Below, piece by piece: positions 43,989-51,621 of a stretch of 64,000 bases of DNA. The notes beneath the pieces are model-generated. The model was given only the letters and a program-made list of their open reading frames with translations. It was not told the DNA's origin and did not search any database. How positions within the stretch are numbered: the stretch's first letter is position 1; each line of letters starts with the position of its first letter. Source of the stretch: an uncultured Candidatus Saccharibacteria bacterium (GTDB lineage: Bacteria; Patescibacteriota; Saccharimonadia; Saccharimonadales; HK-STAS-PATE-42). Both the position numbers and the translations under genes were made by a program. The stretch lies in assembly GCA_937871805.1 (NCBI GenBank), contig CALMQB010000001.1, forward strand, positions 62,001-126,000, written 5' to 3'.

Positions 43989-44363
43989 CTAGCTGTTAAT
44001 GTTCTTGGGTGACCCGAGCCGCCAATACTGGCCGACCCGGACCGCTTCCACGTCTTGCTGAATCTCAGCAAAACTAAGCAGATTAGGATCTAACGTGATT
44101 CTACCCTGCTTATTGTCTGGTACCACTTCCTTTTTTCCCATCCGAAACCTGACATTCAAATCTGCAATCCGTTCATCCAGGATATCTCCCTTTAGTCTAG
44201 ATTCCACATCCTTTAACCAAACCTCTTTAGGGTAAGCATGCAGATAGGCACCAAAGCCGCGTGTAACTATAATTCCGGCCGCAAACTCTTCCCTTACCTC
44301 TGCAGGTAAAGTTAAACGATTTTTATCGTCAAGTTTACGAGAAAAATAATCCACTTTGGCCAT
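43989..44363 (-). CDS. mraZ: MraZ transcriptional regulator
   Basis: A DNA-binding protein with two AbrB-like swapped-hairpin repeats, normally first gene of the division/cell-wall cluster and its own regulator. LDDKNRLTLPAEVREEF and NKQGRITLDPNLLSFAEI are the two DxxxR-like repeats. 124 aa. Here it is 20 kb away from rsmH and the rest of the cluster, yet keeps paired TGGGT boxes upstream. Confidence 0.93.
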   Translation of the reverse strand: MAKVDYFSRKLDDKNRLTLPAEVREEFAAGIIVTRGFGAYLHAYPKEVWLKDVESRLKGDILDERIADLNVRFRMGKKEVVPDNKQGRITLDPNLLSFAEIQQDVEAVRVGQYWRLGSPKNINS

Positions 44364-44506
44364 TTTAAATTTTCGTGGGTGTTTTTGTTTTATAAGATAA
44401 GCATTTCTTCATCAGTCTTTAAACTTAAACTGTTTAACTTAAGCTAGAAATTAATCTAAAGTGCCAAACCTAAAAGTAAAAATATATTGAATCAGATTGG
44501 GTGCTT

Positions 44507-44553
44507 ACCCACATCTACCCACTGACTAACAATATACTACCCACCAGCACCCA
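44507..44553 (-). promoter_or_regulatory. MraZ operator: two pairs of TGGGT boxes
   Basis: On the minus strand TGGGT occurs at 44553-44549, 44543-44539, 44521-44517 and 44511-44507. Within each pair the boxes start exactly 10 bp apart (5-bp spacer). This is the known MraZ-binding pattern (TGGGN repeats with 5-bp spacers), ~145-190 bp before mraZ. Confidence 0.75.
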
Positions 44554-44591
44554 CATTCAAGTCGAAATCGAATTCACGCTTAAGTTTAAGT

Positions 44592-44659
44592 TTTGGATAA
44601 AAAGCTCTCCAGTGGTCAACAATTCACATGTGCACAACTTCTCCACATCTTGTGCATAA
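44592..44659. promoter_or_regulatory. Cluster of DnaA-like boxes
   Basis: TTATCCAAA (complement, 44592-44600), TTCTCCACA (44639-44647) and TTATGCACA (complement, 44651-44659) each differ by at most one base from TTATNCACA. Three in 68 bp beside an A+T-rich stretch could mark DnaA binding; dnaA itself is not in the window. Confidence 0.35.
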
Positions 44660-44781
44660 CATCTATAAACACCCACCTACTCCAAAACTAAACTTAATTT
44701 TTCTAAGCTATTGACTTAAATAAATATTTGGTACATGATGGTGGCTAGTTAATTAAAATAAACTAGCAAGATAAAAATATT

Positions 44782-45135
44782 ATGAACCGTCCAAAACAAA
44801 ATTAAGCACCAAGTGCACCAGAAGCTCAATCTGTTTCAAAATCGTGGGCAATGCAAACGGCTCATAGTCTTGGGGTAACAGCAGGAAGGGTACTCGGGTT
44901 AGTAGACAAAATTCAGCCTACTAAACCAGGGGCAGTCCGTCGAGCCATCTCACACGTGGGTGATAATCTAGCCTCCACCCCTACTCCCACAGGCAGAGAA
45001 GACTTGAGTCTCCAGAAGGCATCATTAGCAGCATTTGACAGGTTCGGCTTAGGAGCAGTCAGAGAAAAGCAGAAAAGAGTAAAGAACAGGCAGAGAATGG
45101 GTAAGGCCTTGATTAAAGTCGCAGAACATCTCTAG
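44782..45135 (+). pseudogene. Orphan basic protein with in-frame stop at codon 8
   Basis: ATG 44782 starts MNRPKQN, then TAA (44803-44805). The same frame continues APSAPEAQSVSKSWAMQTAH to 45135, which reads like coding sequence on both sides of the stop. The part after ATG 44851 encodes 94 aa, basic at the C-terminus (REKQKRVKNRQRMGKALIK). Either a nonsense mutation, a sequencing error, or translation begins at 44851. The opening resembles the orphan at 39810. Confidence 0.5.
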
Positions 45136-45166
45136 TTTTAGCACTCGACCCCAAAGCTGACCAAGC

Positions 45167-46474
45167 TTACCGTAACCGCTCAACTTCTTTAATCGTACTC
45201 ACCGGCTTAGTCCTTGGGCCTGGATTTTGAATCCTCAGCATTATACCCGCCCACCACTTTGCACTTGGACGAATTTTTCTAGCTTGAGTTTTTCTATCCA
45301 CGGCAATCAAACCAAACTTTGGCCAGAAACCCTCGGCCCATTCAAAGTTATCTAACAGCGACCAATGGCAATATCCGAACAGGTCCACTCCGCTACGCTT
45401 AAGTTTAATCATCGCTTTTAAGGTCTCTGCTAACCACCATTTTCTATATTTATCTTTTTCATCCGCTAAACCATTTTCAGTTATCAAAATTGGTAATTTA
45501 TACTTTTCCCAAACTCGATTTATAACGTTCTCGATTCTAGCTGGCTGCATATCCCAGCCTAAGTCATTCCTGTTTTTATCTGGATTATCTGAATCTGGCC
45601 CAAAACCATAATGTCGCTCTGCAAAATAATAATTAACTCCGATAAAATCCAAGTGTCGCTTAGTACGGTTCAAAAAGAAATTGTTATTTAAATAATGCAG
45701 AATCTTTAAATTTAATCTGGTGGAGTGGCTTTCGTCTCCTCCATAAAAATCGACCATATTGTGCGCCACGCCAATTTTTAAATCTTGGTTAAACTTAAGC
45801 AAGATTTTGGCCGCTCTTTTGTGGGCAGAAGTCAAATTTAAGACGACTCTAGACGCATAAAAATAACTTTCTTTTTGCGGAGGAAACCTACCTTCTTTGT
45901 AGCCTAACAACGCGTACAAAACTGGCTCATTCATCGTTAAAACATATTTAAAGTCATGGCCGAAAACTTTTGAAATCATGCCTACATAACGTTCAAAATC
46001 TTTTAGATTAGCCCGTTTTTCAAAACCTCCTTTAGCCGCAAACCACTTTGGAAGTGTGAAGTGCCACAATGTCACAACCGGAGTTACCCCCTGCCGCTTA
46101 AGCTCATTCAAATAAGTTTTATAGTACTGCAAACCAGCCTTACTAAACTTTCCCTCTTCGGGCTCAATCCTACTCCACTCGATTGAAAATCGAAGCGTGT
46201 TTAAGTTTAACTTTTTAAGTAATTCAAAGTCTTTCTTATAGTATTTTTTATGATTAACCGCTGAACCAGAAACATAATTCTTTGGGTCCTCGGCTACTTT
46301 TTTTAACTTAGGCCAATCACCTAAATAGCCAAATTTACTATTGGCAGATTTTGCCAACCGTACTGCATTTTGGTGCTCCCAGTCTGTCCAGTCATTATCA
46401 TTTCCACCCTCCACTTGATGGGCAGCAATCGAAGCTCCCCATAAAAAATCATCCTCAAAAATTACTTTTGGCAT
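45167..46474 (-). CDS. Glycoside hydrolase family 1 (beta-glucosidase-like)
   Basis: Cleaves terminal beta-glycosides. FLWGASIAAHQVEGG opens the barrel; LRFSIEWSRIEPEEG, LTMNEPV (acid/base Glu) and ILITENGLAD (nucleophile Glu) are intact; WAEGFWPKFGLI is at the aglycone end. 435 aa. No signal peptide, so cytoplasmic. It may salvage host-derived disaccharides. Carries three 10-mer copies. Confidence 0.92.
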   Translation of the reverse strand: MPKVIFEDDFLWGASIAAHQVEGGNDNDWTDWEHQNAVRLAKSANSKFGYLGDWPKLKKVAEDPKNYVSGSAVNHKKYYKKDFELLKKLNLNTLRFSIEWSRIEPEEGKFSKAGLQYYKTYLNELKRQGVTPVVTLWHFTLPKWFAAKGGFEKRANLKDFERYVGMISKVFGHDFKYVLTMNEPVLYALLGYKEGRFPPQKESYFYASRVVLNLTSAHKRAAKILLKFNQDLKIGVAHNMVDFYGGDESHSTRLNLKILHYLNNNFFLNRTKRHLDFIGVNYYFAERHYGFGPDSDNPDKNRNDLGWDMQPARIENVINRVWEKYKLPILITENGLADEKDKYRKWWLAETLKAMIKLKRSGVDLFGYCHWSLLDNFEWAEGFWPKFGLIAVDRKTQARKIRPSAKWWAGIMLRIQNPGPRTKPVSTIKEVERLR

Positions 46475-46639
46475 ATATTAAGTTTAAAGAAGGTTAGCTT
46501 AGAAAATTTCTGCTGTGGCCGACCGACTTAAGTTTAGTTAATCTTTATCTTATCAAATAAGCTAAACTTTGACTGTTAAGTTTTCAGCACCACGCTCTGA
46601 AAAATCCTAGCTAGGTATTTTTGTAGTTCTAGTAAGGTC

Positions 46640-47245
46640 TTAGATATTAAATTGCTCCAGTTTAACCAAATGCGTTGAGCCATTTTGCTCTATGTCAATC
46701 AGTTCACCGTTCCCAAAATGGAATCCTAACAGCACTTCTTTCCACCCCGTTCCAGTAGCTGCAGCATAGAGCATCTCCCCTAGGTCGCCATGGCAAACTA
46801 CCAAAATATCACCCTCATCTTTCTTAAACTTAATCTCTTCCATAGCATTCTTCGCTCTTTCTAAAAGCTGCGGGAATGTCTCTGCACCTTCAGGCTCTAA
46901 AAAGTAGGTAATCGTATCAGTTTTAATGACATTATCACCACAAACTACAGGAATATCAGAATGCGGCCGGCCTGTCAGAATACCAAAATCACGTTCTATT
47001 AAGCTATCCACAATTTCTGGAGCTTCCAAGCCGTTCTTGGATGCCACAATTTCCGCCGTCTCCAACGCCCTGCAAAGCGGAGAAGAATAAACTTTACTAA
47101 ACCTAAGCCCCAACTTCTCTATTCCCAAAGCTAGCTCCATCGCCTGCCTTCTACCAAGCTCGGTTAACGGCCTATCTCGGTGACCATTCAAAATGCTTTC
47201 AGCATTATCTTCATTTTGACCGTGTCTAGCAATAAAAATGGACAT
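46640..47245 (-). CDS. Histidine phosphatase (phosphoglycerate mutase-like)
   Basis: FIARHGQNEDNAESILNGHRDRPLTELG carries the catalytic RHG and the phosphate-binding Arg; a second His lies in VVCHGDLGEML. 201 aa from ATG 47245 (TTG one codon upstream). The family includes cofactor-dependent mutases and broad phosphatases; the substrate cannot be told. It follows glyS after 11 bp. Confidence 0.88.
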   Translation of the reverse strand: MSIFIARHGQNEDNAESILNGHRDRPLTELGRRQAMELALGIEKLGLRFSKVYSSPLCRALETAEIVASKNGLEAPEIVDSLIERDFGILTGRPHSDIPVVCGDNVIKTDTITYFLEPEGAETFPQLLERAKNAMEEIKFKKDEGDILVVCHGDLGEMLYAAATGTGWKEVLLGFHFGNGELIDIEQNGSTHLVKLEQFNI

Positions 47246-47256
47246 CAAAATTAGAC

Positions 47257-48633
47257 TTAAAGATCCGCGATCTTAGCTCTAACCTGCTCCATTGTATCGC
47301 GGTCTCGAACCGTCACGGTTCCGTCTTCTAAAGTTTGGAAATCAATCGTAATGCATTTAGGGACTCCAATTTCGTCTGCCCTTCTATACCTTTTACCAAT
47401 GTTTCCATTATCGTCATACTCAACCATAAAGTCTTCAGCCAACTTTGCATAAACTTCTCGCGCTTTTTCAACCAATTCTGGCTTGTTCCTTAAAAGTGGG
47501 GAAATTGTAAACTTAATTGGTGCCAGATCATAATCTAATTTTAGAACCGTCCTCTCGCCATCTTCAAGCTCTTCGACCTTGTAAGCATCACAAACAACAG
47601 CCAAAAAAAGCCTCCCCATTCCCACAGAAGTTTCCAACACCCACGGAATGTATTTTTCACCACTTTGCGGATCTGTGTAATTCAAGTCCGTTCCAGAAAA
47701 CTTCATGTGCTGAGTTAAATCATAGTCAGTTCTATCATGAAGACCTTCAACCTCGTCAAATCCATAAGAAGGATAATCGTACTCAATATCCCAAGCCTCT
47801 GAGCAGTAGAAAACTAAATTCTCGTGCTTTTTCCATCTCAGTTTCTCCTCTCTAATTCCTAAGCTTAAATACCACCGCCAGCGGCTTTCTTTAATTTTTT
47901 GATAAGCTTCTTTATTCTGATTTGGCTTTACAAAATACTGAGTATCAGCCTGTTCTAACTCGCGCGTTCTAAACAAGAAGTTTCTCGGGCTAATCTCGTT
48001 TCTAAAAGCTTTACCAATTTGCGCCACACCAAATGGAATCTTCATCCGCGTTGTATCAACAATGTTCTTAAAGTTAAGATAAATTCCTTGGCAAGCCTCA
48101 CCAGGAAGATACACTGGACGCTGCCCGTCATCAGCAAGGTCGCCCAAGTTAGATTTAACCAACATATTAAACATCCGAACTACAGAAAACTCTTTTGCTG
48201 AACATTTTGGACACTTAATTTTATCTCTGCTAATATCAAACAGATTGTTAAGTTCATCTTCGCTCATTTTTTCATCTGCCGTAACGCCAACCTTTTCAAG
48301 TTCTTTATCAACTCGAATTCGTGTATTGCACTTTTTACACTCCGCCAAAGGGTCTGCAAAACCACCGACATGCCCACTCGCCTCCCAGACTTTAGGATTT
48401 TTGAACATCGCTGAATCCAACCCGACCATGTCTTCCCGAACTTGCACATTCGCCTTCCACCAGGATTTTTTAATATTGTTCAAAAGCTCAACTCCATAAG
48501 GCCCAAAATCGTAAAGCCCAGCTTCACCACCGTAAATTTCACTTCCTGGATACACAAAACCACGCCTCTTACAAAGCGCAACGATATCATCCATCTCGTA
48601 ATTTTTCACGGTCTTATCTGTATTATCTGCCAT
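47257..48633 (-). CDS. glyQS: Glycyl-tRNA synthetase (alpha2, class II)
   Basis: 458 aa, the eukaryote/archaeal-like single-chain type. CKRRGFVYPGSEIYGGEAGLYDFGP starts the catalytic domain. Two CxxC pairs (CKKCNTR and CPKCSAKE) suggest a zinc site; EISPRNFLFRTRELEQAD is motif 2, and ETSVGMGRLFLAV motif 3. The TATAAT box lies 14 nt before the ATG, so the leader is ~8 nt. Confidence 0.96.
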   Translation of the reverse strand: MADNTDKTVKNYEMDDIVALCKRRGFVYPGSEIYGGEAGLYDFGPYGVELLNNIKKSWWKANVQVREDMVGLDSAMFKNPKVWEASGHVGGFADPLAECKKCNTRIRVDKELEKVGVTADEKMSEDELNNLFDISRDKIKCPKCSAKEFSVVRMFNMLVKSNLGDLADDGQRPVYLPGEACQGIYLNFKNIVDTTRMKIPFGVAQIGKAFRNEISPRNFLFRTRELEQADTQYFVKPNQNKEAYQKIKESRWRWYLSLGIREEKLRWKKHENLVFYCSEAWDIEYDYPSYGFDEVEGLHDRTDYDLTQHMKFSGTDLNYTDPQSGEKYIPWVLETSVGMGRLFLAVVCDAYKVEELEDGERTVLKLDYDLAPIKFTISPLLRNKPELVEKAREVYAKLAEDFMVEYDDNGNIGKRYRRADEIGVPKCITIDFQTLEDGTVTVRDRDTMEQVRAKIADL

Positions 48634-48656
48634 AAAACTTAAACTTAATTATAACA
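48634..48656 (-). promoter_or_regulatory. glyS promoter fused to the 10-mer
   Basis: On the minus strand TATAAT (48653-48648) runs directly into TAAGTTTAA, then AGTTTT and ATG. The same TATAAT-TAAGTTTAA fusion precedes 48677-49282 (-10 at 49315-49310), lysS (53231-53226) and proS (55279-55274). Confidence 0.6.
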
Positions 48657-48676
48657 GAATCTTTGCTGGTAGAACC

Positions 48677-49282
48677 CTACCTACAAGCAAGCTTAGCTAA
48701 GTGTTCAGAACCCAGTACGTTCGCACCAATCGCACATGCATTCTTGCCAGCAAAACCAGCTTTTTTTGCAAGTCTCCAGACAGTGCCTGCCTCTCTATTC
48801 GGGAAATTTCTGAACCTTTCAGATTCAACAAATGGAGAGGCCGCTATTCCTGTCACACCAATCCCCACGCCCTTGGCTCTAGCCCTCCAATCCCCGCAAA
48901 ATCTTGCTGCGGATCTAACGGGGCGAAAGATATCTTCATAAACATCTCTTCTTATTGGCATCTCTTTAACGGATATATCCACCCTCTCCATTTCCTCTAC
49001 AGCAGCTAGAGCTTCTGTCCTATCCCCAGCCTTCTGCACCAGAACACGCGTCAACATTCCTAGACTCGCGTAGACTTCCCTGCCAGGTGGTTCCAGACAA
49101 TCTAAAATCTTTAAAGAGTTCCTCGCAAGCCCCTCGGCGACCCCAAATCCACCAGCTCTAACCGCATCTCTAGCAGAATCCCTAAAGCCTATGGCATTCT
49201 GCACCCCAGGAGAGATCGCTCCGTAATAAGCAGGCTCAGCTGCTGGTACAGCTCTTGAAAATTTACCTGAAAATCCACTCAT
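48677..49282 (-). CDS. Hypothetical protein, 201 aa
   Basis: Soluble, rich in Ala/Gly/Arg, mainly helical, with four Cys (LDCLEP, RFCGDW, NACAIG, LACR). No signal peptide. A strong Shine-Dalgarno (AAAGGAG) and a TATAAT-TAAGTTTAA promoter support expression. Its composition is more G+C-rich than its neighbours and resembles the orphans of the exported-protein block. No family recognised. Confidence 0.6.
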   Translation of the reverse strand: MSGFSGKFSRAVPAAEPAYYGAISPGVQNAIGFRDSARDAVRAGGFGVAEGLARNSLKILDCLEPPGREVYASLGMLTRVLVQKAGDRTEALAAVEEMERVDISVKEMPIRRDVYEDIFRPVRSAARFCGDWRARAKGVGIGVTGIAASPFVESERFRNFPNREAGTVWRLAKKAGFAGKNACAIGANVLGSEHLAKLACR

Positions 49283-49358
49283 AAAATCTCTCCTTTCAAA
49301 TTAAACTTAATTATACCAGATTAACATAAGTTTTTGAACCTAGAATTTTAATAGTTTA

Positions 49359-49397
49359 GTGGAAGAGCCGCACACAAATACTGTGCGGCTCTTCCAC
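49359..49397. terminator. 16-bp perfect hairpin downstream of recO
   Basis: GTGGAAGAGCCGCACA pairs perfectly with TGTGCGGCTCTTCCAC around a 7-nt loop. It lies 14 bp after the recO stop (minus strand); the following T content is modest. Confidence 0.75.
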
Positions 49398-49410
49398 ATA
49401 CATATCCTTT

Positions 49411-50103
49411 TTATTCCCTAACGGCAGCCTCAAGTTCTTTATAAAGTGCGACAGAAAGCTGCTCCACACCCTTAAGTTTAGCTAGCTCAGCAGGTTTTCT
49501 ACCTTCCGCCATCAGTCTCAGGATCTTAATCGCAGTTGAATTAATCACTCCTCCATCCTTTGGAGTCAGCCTCGCCGTACCCATCATAAAGCTATAATTT
49601 TGGCCTTCAAATAACTTCTTAAGTTCTGCATCTTTATGCAGTTCTAAATTCTGACCAGCAAATTCCAGAGTTTTAGTTTGCCACCAAAGTTTAATTAAAT
49701 TTAAACCAACGTTTTCTCGCTCTAAACTTTCTAGCAAAATTTTTAAACTTAAATAATACTCATCACCACCATCCTCATCTGCCATTTCTGGAACAATCCT
49801 TTTTAGTTGCCTCATGCATTCATAACCAAAAAGCATTCGCTCTAAATTCTTCGCAATCCCACCATAATGTTCTAAAAGTTTTGTTTGAACAATTCTTTTA
49901 AGTTCGGCATTAGTATCCAGATAAGTTATTTGTGAAACACTGAACAGTTCTATCCCGCCAGCCAGCTTACTTTTTGGCTTTCTAGCACCCTTCACCATGC
50001 AAGAAAATTGACCCTTCGGGCCTAGAAAGTTTACAATTCGATCGACCTCATTAAAGTTCGTTCTAGAAAGAATAATTGCTGGGGTGGTAATCTGTTTGTA
50101 CAT
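49411..50103 (-). CDS. recO: DNA repair protein RecO
   Basis: Helps RecA load at SSB-coated gaps. YKQITTPAIILSRTNFNEVDRIVNFLGPKGQ is the N-terminal OB-fold; ARKPKSKLAGGIELFSVSQITY and the helical middle with LNLIKLWWQTKTLEFAGQNLEL follow. No zinc Cys cluster. 230 aa. One base separates it from the receiver-like gene upstream. Confidence 0.85.
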   Translation of the reverse strand: MYKQITTPAIILSRTNFNEVDRIVNFLGPKGQFSCMVKGARKPKSKLAGGIELFSVSQITYLDTNAELKRIVQTKLLEHYGGIAKNLERMLFGYECMRQLKRIVPEMADEDGGDEYYLSLKILLESLERENVGLNLIKLWWQTKTLEFAGQNLELHKDAELKKLFEGQNYSFMMGTARLTPKDGGVINSTAIKILRLMAEGRKPAELAKLKGVEQLSVALYKELEAAVRE

Positions 50104-50104
50104 A

Positions 50105-50491
50105 TTATTCCAGCCTCTCTTTAAGAGTTTTTAGACCTTCTTCAACAGTCTCAAAATTAAGTTTGCCAGAAGGAATTACTGCCAGAATACCGGAGCTTTG
50201 AACAAATTTATTATTCAACTTTTTAGTCTCACTTTCTGAAAGATTAACAATCAAGATTAAACTTAATTTACAAAATCCTGGTTTAGCAATCAAAGAATAA
50301 AACACAGCTAAAGAATCTACTTCTCCACTCAATTGATATTCCAAAACTAAGACAGTCGGCTTAAACTTAAGCGCCGTTCCTAGCACATCTTCGCCACTCA
50401 TCGCCCCATCAACCTCGTAGCCCAAGCTTTCAAAATAATCTAACCACGGGTCTAAACTTAATACATCTTTAAATCCAAATAGAATCTTCAT
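50105..50491 (-). CDS. Degenerate response-regulator receiver domain
   Basis: 128 aa with receiver-like alternation (ILFGFKDVLSLDPWLDYFESLGYEVDGAMSGEDVL). The phospho-acceptor position reads LVLEYQLSG instead of LLDxxLP, so Asp is replaced by Glu, and the N-terminal acidic pair is missing. A phosphorylation-independent role is likely. Its start overlaps the kinase-like gene by 4 bp, so the two form a pair. Confidence 0.65.
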   Translation of the reverse strand: MKILFGFKDVLSLDPWLDYFESLGYEVDGAMSGEDVLGTALKFKPTVLVLEYQLSGEVDSLAVFYSLIAKPGFCKLSLILIVNLSESETKKLNNKFVQSSGILAVIPSGKLNFETVEEGLKTLKERLE

Positions 50492-51216
50492 AATATAAAA
50501 CTGCTTTGTGCGCTCAGCGGGATTAAGATATTAAAATTAACCCCATCCCTCCTTTGCGAAACAGAAAATCGACCATCCATTAGGTCTAGCAACTTCGTAC
50601 TCGCCACAAGGCTAAAGTTAAAACCAGTGCTCTTTTGAATTTCTCCCGCCAAAATTCTTTTTAGGGTCTTCCTAAAACTAAGCGCCCTTTCTCTACAGCC
50701 CTCCAAGCGGATCTTCAACATCGCATTCGAACCGCTCGCTCGCAACTCAATACTCACAATTTCTTCGCTTGCCGAACAGCGCAACGACTGTTCTAGAATA
50801 TGATAAATAACCAAATCTAAACATTCCTTATTGCTACTAACCAGTAAGTTTTTTTTGATTTTGAAATCTATAATTTGAGCCTGAGTCTTGCAGAGTGGGA
50901 CTAATTTTTCAATTGCCTCTTCAACTCGAACTCCAAGATGTAGAGGCTCTAAGTTTAAACTTAATTCAGAATTCGCCACGTCTCGGCTCCTTAATAAAAT
51001 ATCTATCGTCCGCACAAGGTTGGCAGAGCTGAATTCAATCGCTTCCAGATACTCTGAGACCCTCTCATTGCCACTTTTTAGGCTAGAGCCGGCTACTCGT
51101 GCATTTGCCGCAATCCCCAGCAATGGAGCCTGCAATTCGCTAATTAAATCAGCCTCTAATTCTAAATAGCCCGAAACGCACGAGCCACCACTTATTTCAC
51201 CGCTCTCTTCAAGCAT
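50488..51216 (-). CDS. Degenerate histidine-kinase-like protein
   Basis: 242 aa. The dimerisation helix reads ADLISELQAPLLGIAANARV where active kinases have SHELRTPL, so the phospho-His is replaced by Ser. The ATPase part keeps a general Bergerat-fold plan (LDLVIYHILEQSLRCSASEEIVSIEL at the N-box) but lacks clear Asn and glycine-rich motifs. The C-terminus reads LLDLMDGRFSVSQRRDGVNFNILIPL. No membrane segment. Probably a non-catalytic partner of the receiver-like protein encoded next. Confidence 0.6.
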   Translation of the reverse strand: MLEESGEISGGSCVSGYLELEADLISELQAPLLGIAANARVAGSSLKSGNERVSEYLEAIEFSSANLVRTIDILLRSRDVANSELSLNLEPLHLGVRVEEAIEKLVPLCKTQAQIIDFKIKKNLLVSSNKECLDLVIYHILEQSLRCSASEEIVSIELRASGSNAMLKIRLEGCRERALSFRKTLKRILAGEIQKSTGFNFSLVASTKLLDLMDGRFSVSQRRDGVNFNILIPLSAQSSFIL

Positions 51217-51378
51217 AGAAGTTCACTACCCTCCACTTCTCTCATTCACTAACTGAACTTAATTCTAAACTAGCGACTAATCTTTAACCACCCCAAAAAT
51301 AACAACAAGCCCCAACACGCTAGAGCTTGCTTAATTTAGCCAAGTAATCTCGCTAAAAATAAACCGCCAATCTAGGGC

Positions 51379-51621
51379 CTAAGCGTTATACCCGCCAATA
51401 TTTTCCACGTCTGTGAAGCCATTCTGTTCTAAGACTTGCTTAGCCATCTCTGCCCTGCCACCACTTCTACAATAGATCTCGACCTTACAGTTTTTTGGGA
51501 TTTCTGGCAGTCTACCACCAGTCATTAAACTTAATTCAAAATTAATAGCCCCATTATAGTGCCCATCATTAAACTCTTCTGGAGTTCGCACATCAATCAA
51601 TATCGCCTCTTCTTCCATCAT
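51379..51621 (-). CDS. Rhodanese-domain sulfurtransferase, 80 aa
   Basis: A minimal single-domain rhodanese: ILIDVRTPEEFNDGHYNGAINFEL, then VEIYCRSGGRAEMAKQVLEQNGF with the catalytic Cys loop, ending in GGYNA. It starts directly at the lysS stop, suggesting co-transcription. Confidence 0.92.
   Translation of the reverse strand: MMEEEAILIDVRTPEEFNDGHYNGAINFELSLMTGGRLPEIPKNCKVEIYCRSGGRAEMAKQVLEQNGFTDVENIGGYNA

Larger units (their letters stand above)
44364..44781. other. 418-bp regulatory gap between mraZ and 44782
   Basis: No ORF. Contains two 10-mer copies (44419 and 44580), two pairs of MraZ boxes (44507-44553), three DnaA-like boxes (44592-44659) and a rightward promoter candidate TTGACT (44711)-N17-CATGAT (44734). 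Confidence 0.6.
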
